Source: Smittium culicis
Taxonomy: Eukaryota > Kickxellomycota > Harpellomycetes > Harpellales > Legeriomycetaceae
Assembly (NCBI GenBank): GCA_001970855.1
Contig: LSSN01002097.1
Coordinates: 1-23,642 of the forward strand
DNA length: 23,642 nucleotides
Reading direction: 5' to 3'
Below are positions 1-9,898 of the stretch, in pieces. The position numbers and the translations under genes were made by a program. How positions within the stretch are numbered: position 1 is the stretch's first letter; the number at the start of each line of letters is the position of its first letter. Under the pieces are notes generated by a model. The model made no database searches. It saw nothing but the letters and a program-made list of their open reading frames with translations, and was not told the origin of the DNA.

Positions 1-421
1 CTCGAAGCTGGCTCAAAGATTGTTTAGACTCCCCCCCAAGGAGTTTGCCAACTAGCCCCAACCGGGCTTCATTGAAATTAGACAGTAAAAAAAATTCGTC
101 AGAGCGGATCGGCGTCGGTATGAACCGGCCGATCGTCGATGATCGGTGATTTCGCCAACGGCTGCAGCTCAGAAGTATGTGGTCGACCGTTTCAGGCACA
201 CACAAGTTGCAGCAGGGACAAAAATTTTTGAATTTTTGGTCGACGAATTTCATGTTCGACAGGCGCTGGGCAATCCGGAATGTGCCCATACGCATTTTTC
301 CAATGTCCTGAAGGCCCAGCTTCAGGTCAGGATACATAGTTTGAAAGTCAACCCAGTTGCCTTTTTTTGCCGATTTTCCGGTCCACCGTCCACCAGTGAA
401 TGACAGATACGCGCTCGATGA
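1..421 (-). mobile_element. 5'-truncated non-LTR (LINE-type) retrotransposon ORF, C-terminal zinc-binding region
   Basis: One reading frame on the minus strand is open for 140 codons, from a stop at 422-424 to the left window edge. It encodes a cysteine/histidine motif, CPCCN followed by ETVDHILLSCSRW, at about positions 160-220. This has the spacing of the zinc-binding domain found after the reverse transcriptase in many non-LTR retrotransposon proteins (zf-RVT type). The GC content is close to half, far above the flanks, and drops abruptly just right of 421. On the minus strand the element's 5' side faces right, so this looks like a 5'-truncated insertion whose 3' end lies outside the window. 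No reverse transcriptase catalytic motif is present in the part seen. An overlapping plus-strand open frame at 146-403 is a shadow. The family assignment rests on the motif alone. Confidence 0.72.
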
Positions 422-424
422 TTA

Positions 425-1074
425 TAATAAATTTTGTTTAAAATAAGTGTAAAAAAAAAAGTGAGTAGAGGATTGTAAATAAATTTTTTATAGATTTTCC
501 GATCTTATTTGTTCTCCCAAGAAAAAATTTCCTAGGAGAGAGCGAGTGAAAGATTTATTGGGCGCACCCGATTTAACTTGAATTTTTATTTTTTTTGGCA
601 TTTTTTGTAATTTTTAAATCAATGTTATTATTTATTATAGTGATTGAATAGATTACACGGAAATGAAAAAGTTTATATATTATTTTTCTAGACTCTAAAT
701 TCATAAAATATGTAGCTAAGATTAGATAGATCTATACAAACATCCAAATACAATTAGTACTTAATATACTAGCTTTTATTCTATATAAATTCAAACATTT
801 TACATTTAATACACCACAGGACCTTTTAGGCGACCATATTGATTTACAGAAAAAATGGATAAGCAATAGATAATACAGATAAAATCATGAATTTTATTAA
901 AGAATTTTATTTTTTGTATATACAATAGCTGAAATACTTTAATAAATATAAAAGAAATTTACAAACTTAAAAAAAAATGCTAATTTGAGATATTTACACT
1001 CATATTGTTTTTGCGGGGGAAAATTTACAGGTCGTACGTGAATGCGGTAATGAAATATTAATCAAGGTTGTTGA
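425..1074. other. AT-rich intergenic DNA
   Basis: Mostly A/T with short homopolymer runs and stops in all frames. A slightly GC-richer patch near 525-570 contains GGGCGCACCC, but I see no reading frame, RNA gene or terminal repeat there. It may carry 3' sequences of the small gene at 1075-1288. Confidence 0.5.
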
Positions 1075-1288
1075 TTATTTAGCTTTTATCGCTTGCTTAT
1101 AGGCCAGATGCTTAAAGTGGGATGGTTCTAGCTTTGCTTGAGATAATGCCCAATTTCAGACCTCTGTCGGATGTTGTTGGGAAAATCAGAGAAATGTTGG
1201 GATGGCCTCCCCTTTTCAGACCAAGTGATTGAATATAGCTTCTTGGTGTTGAGTAGCTATTGAAGTTAGAAGTGTTTGTGTCTGCCAT
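1075..1288 (-). pseudogene. Small unidentified gene, probably broken by a one-base frameshift
   Basis: From an ATG at 1286-1288 (context AAAAAAATGG) the frame runs 58 codons to a TAA at 1112-1114. The product begins MADTNTSNFN and includes SLGLKRGGHPNISL. Just before that stop, a second frame becomes protein-like and ends KHLAYKQAIKAK at a TAA at 1075-1077. Skipping one base near the GGG at about 1147-1149 would join the two frames into a basic protein of about 70 residues. Base composition is clearly more balanced than in the flanks, which supports real or recently real coding sequence. I do not recognise the family. Alternatives are an intact 58-residue protein, a sequencing indel, or an unrecognised splice. 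Confidence 0.4.
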
Positions 1289-2649
1289 TTTTTTGAATTT
1301 GGTTTTTAGAATTTGAGTATAAAAGTCTTCTTTGTTTTATTTGAAATTGTTGAATAGATTTTTTTTTTAATTCATAAAGATTTGATTCTTTACCTGTTTA
1401 TATACTTTTTTCGAGTTTAAAGTTATCTCTAGTCTTGCAATATATCTAATCTTTAATACAAGTGATGTAGTGTATTTTTATTTCGAAATAAAACGCAACA
1501 ATTACGCTATCGATTTAAAGTTATATCAACTGCGCTTATTATCGATCGTTTTATTAAATATATATTTACTGGCCAATAACAATTTGATAGTAAAAAATTT
1601 TTTTTATTATATCGCTCAAATCGGCATTTATTTTTAGCTAATACACGAAAAGTAGTTGCACATGCAAGAAGGAATTTAAATTCCAGCCAATTGAATCGTG
1701 ATCCAGGGCGAGTACTGTCATTACCCTTACTACCAGGTATATACAAAAACATCTTATAGTGAAGTTTAAAAATGTAAAAAAATTTTTTGAACAATTAATA
1801 ATTAATGAATGAGACCGCAGTATTTCGATTTTATATGAAAATTTTACGTCAAAATGCCAACAGTTTTCTAAATACAAAAATAAATCTGGCAGAAGCTAAG
1901 CTAGTTAAATTACAATCATCGTTGAGTGAAATTTTTGATTGGTAATACAAATCGCATTCTGTTTAGCTGTGCAATTGGTAGTTTGGTAGAGGAGGTTAGT
2001 TAAATCCATTGATGATAATATTTTCATAAAAGTTTACTCATTTTTGCTATTATGTGTTTTTTTTTTGAAATAAATTCGATAGCATTATCTAGAAAAAACT
2101 TTGAGACAAAACTAAAAAAAACTAGCTGGTCTCATGGCTATAACCCACTTGCTGGGCGATAGGAATATTTTGTTCAAACAAACATAGATCTAATGCATCT
2201 AATCAAAATAATATAATTCTGGAAATATTAAAAGCATTGGTTTGACGTAGAATGTCTGCAAATAATGAATTTACTTTTAAATTAATGCCAAATCAATAAA
2301 ATCACTTTTTTAAAAGAGGTAAGATGTGATTGGGATTAAACATCAATAGATTAATGTATGACACTTTTTGTGCAATTATTCATCATAGAAAATTAATAAT
2401 CCGTTAAGTGCTTATAGAGACGGAGATTTTAGTAGCGCATAATTATTTGATCGCTACTTTTATATTATATTTGGTGCAGACATTTGTAATTCAAAAACGT
2501 GTATATGTCTCTTAGTCCAATAAAAATTTCAAGTATGATTCAACATAAAAGCGTGGATTTAAATGTTTGCTTATTAATTTTAGAAGTTTTTTCATGTGTT
2601 TACAACAAACCAATAGTTTAATGTCGATCGTAAATATATTACAAAGCAT
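1289..2649. other. AT-rich intergenic DNA
   Basis: This stretch lies upstream of the small minus-strand gene and left of the TTAA element. Overlapping minus-strand open frames at 1507-1877 contradict each other, have AT-driven composition (Phe/Ile/Asn/Lys) and no recognisable motif, so I do not call them. GCCAAT motifs occur at 1572 and 1686. I see no tRNA-like or other RNA gene. Confidence 0.45.
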
Positions 2650-2653
2650 TTAA

Positions 2654-3286
2654 CCCTTTCCCGTCCAACACTCTTAACTCTTTGCGGGGCCAACTCTTAA
2701 CCTTTTTTAAAAATTGGGTGATTCTTTATGAAGAGGTCATTTTATAGTGTAAAGAGTTTCACTATATAAAATCGCATAAAAAATAATCGGCCAATGAGTA
2801 AAATAGTTTACTTTTTTAGCAAATAATAATTTTATATTGAAACTAAGAAATAGAAAAATCAAAATGCCTTTCTTGCTCCGCCAATAATACTTAAAAAAAG
2901 CGATTATACAGGCCAATAAAATTATACTGCAACAAAGTGCTCTCTTCGTTCAGAATCTCCCAATTATAATTGGTTAATCATAATATTTTTATTTGTTATT
3001 GGATATATATGCACCAGCCAATAATTTATTATTATCGTATATAAATTTATCATGTTGATGTTTGGTTGGATGATTTTGGCTGTTCAATAAATTCCAACCG
3101 CTCCTGAAAGACTTTGAAAAAAAAACGAATTTATTGACTCGTTTATCATTTTCAAGCAAACTACTTATTTGCTGAAATAATAAATATAAACCAATAGTTG
3201 TAAACGCCTCGGAATTAAATTACCTATATCGAAATGAGTTGGCTAAATTATGTAGGTCAAAAATAGTTTACTGCCCAAGTAAAGGG
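2654..3286. mobile_element. TTAA-flanked non-autonomous DNA element, piggyBac-like (long copy)
   Basis: The element is bounded by TTAA at 2650-2653 and at 3287-3290. Its left end reads CCCTTTCCCGTCCAACAC. The reverse complement of its right end reads CCCTTTACTTGGGCAGTAAA, so the first six bases are a perfect terminal inverted repeat. TTAA target duplication with ends beginning CCY is the hallmark of piggyBac-type elements. The 633 bp interior is AT-rich, has no long open frame and carries several GCCAAT motifs (2790, 2880, 2912, 3017), so the element would be non-autonomous. Both ends are homologous to those of the shorter element at 3454-3645. The inverted repeat is short, so the superfamily call is an inference. 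Confidence 0.55.
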
Positions 3287-3453
3287 TTAATCTAGTTGGT
3301 TAGTTTTGGTAGAATGAAGTAAGGCTACAGGCAACGTAAGTGATCATCGTTGACATAGGCCCTAAATTCTTTAATGCTAATGTTGAGATAAATACTAATA
3401 TCGTGGCTAAAATATAAAAAATTGCTGCAGACAAAAAAACAAATGGAGTTTAC

Positions 3454-3645
3454 TCCTTTTCTCGTCCAACACTTTTTTAAAAAAAACAATTTTGTGATTC
3501 ATATATGATTTATAAGCAAGTCTATTATTTTCTGGTTATTTTCATTATACCAATATTTTCTAATAATTGAGAATTATATTAAAGTTGTAGAATATAGTTG
3601 GCTTTATTTGGTAGATAAGAAAGTAGTTTATCATCCGTGAAAGGG
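3454..3645. mobile_element. Short degenerate relative of the adjacent TTAA element
   Basis: The left end (CTCCTTTTCTCGTCCAACAC from about 3454) matches the left end of the 2654-3286 element. The right end (AGTTGGCT near 3596, then TAGTTTA, then GTGAAAGGGATAAT) matches that element's last 50 or so bases with scattered substitutions. The interior is much shorter, giving about 192 bp. The flanking TTAA sites are decayed (TTAC on the left, ATAA on the right). Its right end, read outward-in as CCCTTTCACG, pairs with the long copy's left end CCCTTTCCCG at 9 of 10 positions. This supports a common family with an inverted repeat of about 10 bp. Confidence 0.5.
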
Positions 3646-3834
3646 ATAATATAAAACACATTTAAGGAATGGTTTAAACAAAGTACAAAATATTTAATTA
3701 TCTTTTTATTGTTTAAATATCTTTAAGGGGATAAGGGCAGGTTTGTGAAAGCTAAAAAAAAATACCAACAAAAAAAAAATAAAAATATGAAAATAAAACA
3801 ACATTCCAAGAAAAGAAGAAAACAGCTTAATTAT

Positions 3835-5772
3835 TTAATCAAAGTTTTTAGCTCTGTATAGGGTGATATAAGCAGTGTGCCAATCACCACCGCCTTCAAG
3901 CTTTACAATCTCAGATTCGTCTACAATGCTGACTTTGTCATCATCGAATTTGTACCACAATTTGGTATCATCATTGATATTTTTGAGGTTAAACGAGGAA
4001 GATATTCCACCTTCAAGTGTTTCGAAAGACTCGAAAGACTCTTCTGATTCCTTTTTAACCCAAGCAATATAATGGCCAGAGCTAGAATTTCTTCCGGTGT
4101 GGGTTAAAACTGCAATTAGGTCGTAAACTCCAGATGGATTGCAGCCGATATCTGCAGTGAGTGAACTATCAAGAACAGGCTTTTCGATAATTGGAACTCT
4201 ATTAAATATATTAGAGCTAGAGTTAGAAACTGGTGGGTCAACAGCCATTTTAGAATTGCTGCCAGAGCTAGAAGCCTCTTCTGAAGGCTTAGGCTTGGTA
4301 GCTGCTCCAGCCATTGCATCGTTTTCAGCAATTTTAGCCATTTTGAGCCTTTTGTTATTAGATTCCAAAAAATCTTTTCTTTTGTTTAGGTAGTCACGAG
4401 CTGGTTTAAGTTTTGAAGCAAGCTCAGGGGATGTGAATTCGGTGACATCAAGCTCAAAGGGAAATTTGACTTTTTTGACGATTTTAGCATCAATATTTTC
4501 TTTAGCTTTCCAGAAAAAGCGTAAAAAATTTATGGTCAAATATTTTGGTAAGCGAGTGAGTCTAGATGTAGCAGTGTAAACAGCTTCACGATTTAAACTC
4601 GGAGAGTTCTTGTTAATCTTTTGAACAAGAGATAAAGTTAAACCTTGTTGGAGATAGTTGACAGATTTGTCTATGCGGCAGTCAAGCTTACGGAATTTTT
4701 CAACAACATGGGTTGGTGGTTCTTCTGGGTTTTCATCGCATTGATAGGTGGTAATGAACTCGCCTTCTAGGTAACTGTCGACAAAATTTTTTGGTAGCTT
4801 TGGGTCTTTTAAGCCTTTGTTGATAAACGATAGGATATCGTTCCAGCATTCTTCAGCATCTTGTTGCTTGTGAACGCCGCTTTCTCTGTCGATTTCATTA
4901 TACATGGAATTTGACAATCGAAGATTTTTTAGAAAGGCAGTGGGAGTTACAGAGCCAGATTTCTTATTCAAAATATTGAATAAATCTCTTAAAGAAGAAG
5001 TAAGCTTAGAATCGATAGAATTATTGGAATCAATTTGGTTTTCGTTGAGAGAATTCATAAGCTCTTTGATGGAGTATAAGCATTGTATAGTTGAGCTCAT
5101 GTAACAAGTGTTACCAAGATTGACAAGTCCTGAGGAGAACTTGAGCTCTTTGGTAACTTCTTCATAAGACATATCTTCAAGGAACTTTAGCGGTTTACTA
5201 GGACGAGAAATGGCGCCACCGACTGAACCCATCATCTGTGTGAGCGATCACAAAGTAAAAACAAGTGTTAAATGAAAATTAGTAGATAAATAAAATAATA
5301 AATTACCATAATAATTTGATTGTCGACCAAGCCAAGGTCAGCAATATGGTCTTCATCCTAAAAAAAAAATAACAGGTATGAGCTTTTAGATTCGAAAAAG
5401 TAATACTGAATAAGGATTTGGTAATAGAGAGAAGAGATAATTTTATATGTATAAATAAAACAATAATTGAGGATGTGATTAGTGTTGTTAAAATTTACCT
5501 TGAGCATTTTGCCTTTTATCAGAATTTTCTGTTTTTTTGGCTCAACTGCTGTTAAGGAGAACATCTGCATTTTGAGCATCTCGCCATTATGAGTTAAATC
5601 AACGTCAATGTTGTATTTCTTGCCGCTCCATTTAACAATCACTAATAAAAAGTAAATAAACAAGATAAGTAAGAGGGTCATACCAGCTGAAAAGGAGAAG
5701 TATATCTATAGTGACTTAATGTAGATAGGAGTTATAGATGGTGAAAGTAGGCTTACAGTGAACAGAACTCAT
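3835..5772 (-). CDS. UBP6: Ubiquitin carboxyl-terminal hydrolase Ubp6/USP14 (proteasome-associated deubiquitinase)
   Basis: Thiol protease of the USP family that binds the 26S proteasome and removes ubiquitin from substrates. Four exons join in frame: 5757-5772, 5499-5641, 5307-5357 and 3835-5235, giving 536 aa. The N-terminal ubiquitin-like domain (residues 1-70) contains KWSGKKYNIDVDL and SLTAVEPKKQKILIKGKMLK, then the typical link into MMGS. The catalytic domain follows. Its Cys box is GLVNLGNTCYM with Cys114, the same number as the catalytic Cys of human USP14. The His box is SSGHYIAWVKK with His458, and WYKFDDDKVSIV supplies the end of the domain. A low-complexity Ser/Pro/Lys linker lies at about residues 370-420. 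Length is slightly above the usual 480-500. The start is the ATG at 5772, with a first coding exon of only 16 nt. The intron 1 acceptor is uncertain: using an acceptor that starts the exon at 5686 stays in frame and adds 15 hydrophobic residues. Confidence 0.93.
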
Positions 5773-6314
5773 GTTTTGAAGAGGGATACAATAATGAAAG
5801 TATAAGAAGGATACAAATGTAAAATGTAAATATACTGAATACTATATGTGACAGAGAGTAATTATATAGTAAAGGAAATGGTAGTTATTTTATTATATGA
5901 AGTAAAAGTGAGTCAGGAAGAAGCAATACAAGAAATGATTCACTTAAATGCGCTTAGGAAGAGTTGTTTATTAATATAAAATGTAATTTAAGGGAAATGT
6001 TGAAATTTAAAGTGGTAATATTGCTAGACATTTTATTGGGTAAAATGAAGGCACAGGAAATACGTACTTTCACTACTAAAGTCCTTTCACCACACAAAAT
6101 AGCTATTGCATTTTGCAATGATTCGCTAAGGAGTTTCAAGTAGATTATCTATTTGCTAGTTTATTCTGACTTGCCAATAGCCTGCTAAACCTGCGAAATA
6201 TATAATATTGGAGAACATTTCGAGGGACAGAGTTTTTCCCCTTAAAAAATTTGATACTTGTCATCTTGGCTTTTATTTTATATCTTTGTAAAAATGAAAT
6301 CGGACGAATTGTCT

Positions 6315-6337
6315 GATACAGCCAATAGATTTACCTA
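6315..6337. repeat. Dispersed repeat core, copy 1
   Basis: The 23 bases are GAT, A, CAGCCAATAGATTT, A, CCTA. They match positions 10769-10791 at 21 of 23 positions, with A/G differences at positions 4 and 19. Weaker similarity continues on both sides (ATTTTATA upstream, ATTCG...TTCGCT downstream), which suggests an old repeat of about 100 bp rather than a chance match. Confidence 0.4.
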
Positions 6338-7040
6338 ATTTGCATAGGATAGCAGAATTTCGTAGATGTAAAATTCGGTTTCGCTTATGAATATCCTATT
6401 TGTAAAGAATTTTGCCAAGTAATTCTGGAATCTAAAAATAGCTACTTTTTGGTGAATAAATAAATGTAAATTTTTATTAATTTTCTTTAATCTTATTCTT
6501 TACTCAAGATTATATATTTAATATTTACACGAGAAAAATATAGACTTTATATATTCTTTGACTAAAGGCTAGAAATTTTAATATATGTAAATAGTCAGTA
6601 GGCTATTAAATCTTTTGCGAGTGGTATACTAGTTTAGACCTGCTAAATCTAACCAGCTGAATTCAATAAGGATAGACAAACTATGCCATTCATAAGATAT
6701 TATCGTTGGCTATGAATCTGCTAAATGGCCAATATTTTTAATTCCATTAGTAAATAAAAAAAAACCACATAATTTTTAAAGATTAGGGTCAATAGAGTTA
6801 TGCTTGAAAATGGACTGAGCTAGTGAATATCTAAGACTTAAGTCGACTGCTAAGTCTGCTTCTCATCGATTTTCGTATCTCACAAACCTTTTATACACCA
6901 GAATTATCTTGGATCCAAGTTAGCTCAATAAAAAAAAAAAAAACCGTACAGACATCTTTTATTTGTTAAACTTTGATTTCAATTGGCTATGTCAAGAATT
7001 CATAATTATTATAGTTAGGGAAAAAAAAAAAAGCGCTGGA

Positions 7041-7070
7041 TCATGCAAAGCGACGCTTTTTAGTGCATGA
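7041..7070. repeat. Interrupted inverted repeat (hairpin)
   Basis: TCATGCA at 7041-7047 pairs with TGCATGA at 7064-7070. Inside it, AAAGCG and CGCTTT pair around a single central A. A four-base bulge interrupts the right arm. It follows an A-run ending AAAAAAGCGC at about 7021-7035, whose AAAAGCG can also pair with CGCTTTT. It lies far from any gene, so a transcription role is not implied. Confidence 0.4.
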
Positions 7071-8122
7071 GATTTAACTTTTGAAATTCAAAAACTTAAT
7101 GTACTGAATACCGCTATGTTCTATAGACCGTAAATAACGGTTAAGCGTGGACCTTGTAAAAAAAATTCTTATTTCATCTGATTTAAGCATAAAGAATCTT
7201 AAACAACTTGTAGTTATATCGGATCATCATGAAGCTAACTTTCCGCAGATAGTTTTCTATTATTAATTAATGGTTAAAAAAATTGCTGCTAAAGATTACA
7301 AAATTATAAATTTATATTATTTTATTTTTATAGAGATGTCTGTTTATTTCTTGATTTTTTAAAAGTATCTGGCACAGGTTTCAGGTAGCTGAAAACATCC
7401 GATTTTTAGCCTAGCTATTGATTTTAATAGTTCTATAGGTGATTTGCTTTTTGGTCAAGTTGCTCATTGTGCAAGAATTGTACGCTTTTCAGTTATCTCA
7501 AAGAATATTACGCACTATCTTTTTGTTTTTTTTTTTTTATGTGATTTAAATGTTTGTGTTTTCAAAGTTGTTTTTTCACTGTAAATTTAGTTTTAGATCA
7601 AGTTACAAGCGTTGGAGTTGTATGATTATATGCTTAAATGGTCATCAACTAAAATTGATTCATAAAAAAAGTTATTTATATACATTGGAATGAGGGGAAT
7701 AAAATGCAAAGCTTAGATTCATATACGCGCTTGTACAGGTTGTTTGGGTTTATAAAAATATATAAATGATATATGCTTAATTATTGGAAATATAGACTTG
7801 AGAGGTTGTAAGATTTACAGCATAGGTACACTTTACTACATAGTGTTTACTATTGGAATGATAATAGCCAAAGTAGTATTTAATAGCTAAGATCAATTCA
7901 TTATAGAGCAAGTTATTGAAAATAGATGGAAATTTTGTGAAAGGAAGAAAAAGATGGCAAAAGAAAATCAATTATTAGAATTAATATAATTTCAAAAGAA
8001 ATGAATTGATTTAAATAAAAAAAAAAAAGAAAAAGCAGTATTAGAGGGAATGAATTATTGTGAATTATAATAGATCAAAAAATTATAAAAAAAAAAAAAA
8101 AGCGTAGATGGGAGGGAGGGTA

Positions 8123-8140
8123 TGTGTGTGTGTGTGTGTG
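8123..8140. repeat. (TG)9 microsatellite
   Basis: Nine perfect TG units immediately downstream of the synthetase stop codon. On the gene's strand it is CA-rich and is followed by CCCTCCCTCCC. It would lie in the 3' UTR if transcribed. Confidence 0.9.
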
Positions 8141-8143
8141 AGT

Positions 8144-9427
8144 TTAATTTTGGGGGATATGGATCATATCTTCGCGGCCGACGCCAACACCGATCCATTC
8201 AATAGGAACACCGATGAAATTTTGGATGAAGTTGACGTAAGTTTTGCATTCTTCAGGGAGCTGGTCAAACGAAGTACATTTGGAGATGTTTGAGTTCCAG
8301 CCCTTGAAAGTCTTGTAGTTTATGGTGGCGTTTTGGAGGAGGGACAAGTCAGCAGGGAAAGTGGACGTTTCTTTTCCGTTGATGGTGTAAGAGGTGGCAA
8401 CTTTGATGGTATCGAACTGGTCAAGAACGTCAAGTTTGGTTAGGTTGAGGCTGGTGTAGCCATTGATGAGGTGTGAGTGCTTGAGGACAACGAGATCGAG
8501 CCATCCGCAGCGACGAGGTCTACCAGTAGTAACACCGAATTCAGCGCCGAATTTCTGGAGTTTTTCACCGGTTTCGTCAAGAAGTTCAGTTGGGAAAGGA
8601 CCGCCACCAACACGGGTTGTGTATGCTTTGACTACACCAATGATGTTTCCTATTAAAGAGGGGGCTATGCCAAGACCTGTTAGGGCACCACCAACGCCGG
8701 TGTTTGAGGAGGTGACGTAGGGGTAAGTACCAAAGTCAATATCGAGCATAAGGGCGTTTGCGCCTTCGATCAAAACTTTGCTACCGTCTCTTATTTTATC
8801 GTTTATGTAGACAACAGAGTCGACAACCATGGGCTTGAGTCTCTCAGCCAAGGCTTCGTATTTAGCGATTTCAGCTTGGATATCGTACTCGAAAGAGGAG
8901 TATCTTTTTCTCATTGTTTCTACAATAAGTTCTAGACGCTCTTTGAATTCATCCTTGTTGTACAAGCTGGTAACTCTGATACCAGAGCGAGCAGCTTTAG
9001 AGCTGTAAGCAGGCCCAATACCGCGTCTAGTAGTGCCAATACTTTCGCGACCTAGTTCAGACTCGTTGAAGCCGTCAGCCATCTGGTGGAAGTCAAAGAC
9101 GAGCTGGCAGCGGTCAGAAACGAAAATTCTTCCGTCAGTGTTGATTCCTTGGACGTTGATATCGTCTAGCTCCTTGAACAAGCTTTCCAAGTGAACGACG
9201 ACGCCAGAACCGATGAGAGATACGCAGTCAGGGCTGACGATACCAGAGGGGAGCAAATGCACGGCGTACCTCTTTCCTTCAGCGACGATGGTGTGGCCGG
9301 CGTTGTTTCCGCCTTGGCAACGAGCACAGACATCAGCTTGGTTTGAGACCAGGTCGCAAAGCTTTCCTTTACCTTCGTCGCCCCATTGAGTGCCTAGAAT
9401 AACGGTAGCCTTGTTTTTCAAAAACAT
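8144..9427 (-). CDS. ADE12: Adenylosuccinate synthetase
   Basis: Catalyses IMP + GTP + aspartate to adenylosuccinate, the first committed step from IMP to AMP; cytosolic. The protein has 427 aa, close to the fungal norm of about 430, in a single exon. The N-terminal GTP/IMP loop is [11 protein letters not shown] with the catalytic Asp17, and GGNNAGHT carries the catalytic His45. Also present are [55 protein letters not shown], the guanine-region [13 protein letters not shown], and LTKLDVLD. The C terminus ends [12 protein letters not shown] chose the ATG at 9425-9427 (AAAAAAATG context) because the frame upstream of it, back to 9478, opens only with a TTG and adds residues the family lacks. 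All key residues are intact. Neighbours are functionally unrelated. Confidence 0.96.
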   Translation of the reverse strand: MFLKNKATVILGTQWGDEGKGKLCDLVSNQADVCARCQGGNNAGHTIVAEGKRYAVHLLPSGIVSPDCVSLIGSGVVVHLESLFKELDDINVQGINTDGRIFVSDRCQLVFDFHQMADGFNESELGRESIGTTRRGIGPAYSSKAARSGIRVTSLYNKDEFKERLELIVETMRKRYSSFEYDIQAEIAKYEALAERLKPMVVDSVVYINDKIRDGSKVLIEGANALMLDIDFGTYPYVTSSNTGVGGALTGLGIAPSLIGNIIGVVKAYTTRVGGGPFPTELLDETGEKLQKFGAEFGVTTGRPRRCGWLDLVVLKHSHLINGYTSLNLTKLDVLDQFDTIKVATSYTINGKETSTFPADLSLLQNATINYKTFKGWNSNISKCTSFDQLPEECKTYVNFIQNFIGVPIEWIGVGVGREDMIHIPQN

Positions 9428-9898
9428 TTTTTTATGGATAAATGTACACACACTGTTAATAGCGAGATATTTTATCAACGAAAAAAAACCAAAAGCGAAA
9501 ATTGAAACTCGACTTGAGAATCAATTATCCGCACGAATTTTTTTTTTTTTTACTTTTTTTACTTTTTTCAAGTTTTTTAGGAACTTTTAGGATTTAAAAT
9601 GAAGCGATATAAAAAATAAAATAAATCTATGGGCCAAATCAGAGAATTACAGTTTATCAGGGCTCGTTATTGGCTAGCAGACTAATTACGCTTTTCAAAT
9701 CGCAGGGAGATATTGAGATAAGATATTGATCGGCCTATCATAAGCAGGCACTAATGACACGCATATCTGAGATTATTGTGAGGAGCAGAACTTTTCCTAT
9801 TGAAAATTTCCTACTCATAAGTGTTGCCTTTAATTTAGATTTGATTAGAAAAAAAATCATAGACTGAATTAAGCGATACAACCAATGTGTTTACCTAA
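9428..9898. other. Upstream region of the adenylosuccinate synthetase gene, with poly(dA:dT) tract
   Basis: The 5' leader and promoter side of the minus-strand synthetase gene. A tract of 14 T, then AC, 7 T, AC and 6 T spans about 9538-9568. On the gene's strand it is an A-rich block about 110-140 bp upstream of the ATG. Such tracts exclude nucleosomes in fungal promoters; the regulatory role here is inferred from position only. No gene is seen further right, up to 9898. Confidence 0.4.
9538..9568 (-). promoter_or_regulatory. Poly(dA:dT) tract, candidate promoter element of the synthetase gene
   Basis: On the coding strand this is A-rich (A6, GT, A7, GT, A14), about 110-140 bp upstream of the chosen ATG. 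Homopolymeric A/T tracts in this position are common fungal promoter elements, but the genome is so AT-rich that a chance run is also possible. Confidence 0.3.

Larger units (their letters stand above)
5773..8143. other. AT-rich intergenic DNA between UBP6 and the adenylosuccinate synthetase gene
   Basis: This holds the UBP6 promoter side and, at its right end, the 3' side of the synthetase gene. I see no convincing gene. Small open frames at 5954-6139 and 7777-7971 have only AT-driven composition. It contains long A runs (for example near 6931, 7020 and 8085), GCCAAT motifs at 6173, 6321 and 6728, one copy of a dispersed repeat (6315), a hairpin (7041-7070) and a TG microsatellite (8123-8140), each listed separately. 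Confidence 0.5.

Noticed and set aside
1690..1745. TGGTAGTAAGGG and GATTCAATTGG on the minus strand, resembling tRNA A and B boxes
   Set aside because: The cloverleaf stems do not pair and the B-box match is poor, so it is not reported as a tRNA.
1507..1877. Two overlapping minus-strand open frames of 95 and 79 codons
   Set aside because: They overlap in different frames, have AT-driven composition and show no motif or splice context.
4139..4393. 84-codon plus-strand frame inside UBP6
   Set aside because: A shadow of the Ser/Pro-rich linker of Ubp6 in the opposite frame.
9428..9478. N-terminal extension of adenylosuccinate synthetase by 17 residues
   Set aside because: It would have to start at TTG; the family begins close to the ATG at 9427, which has a good context.
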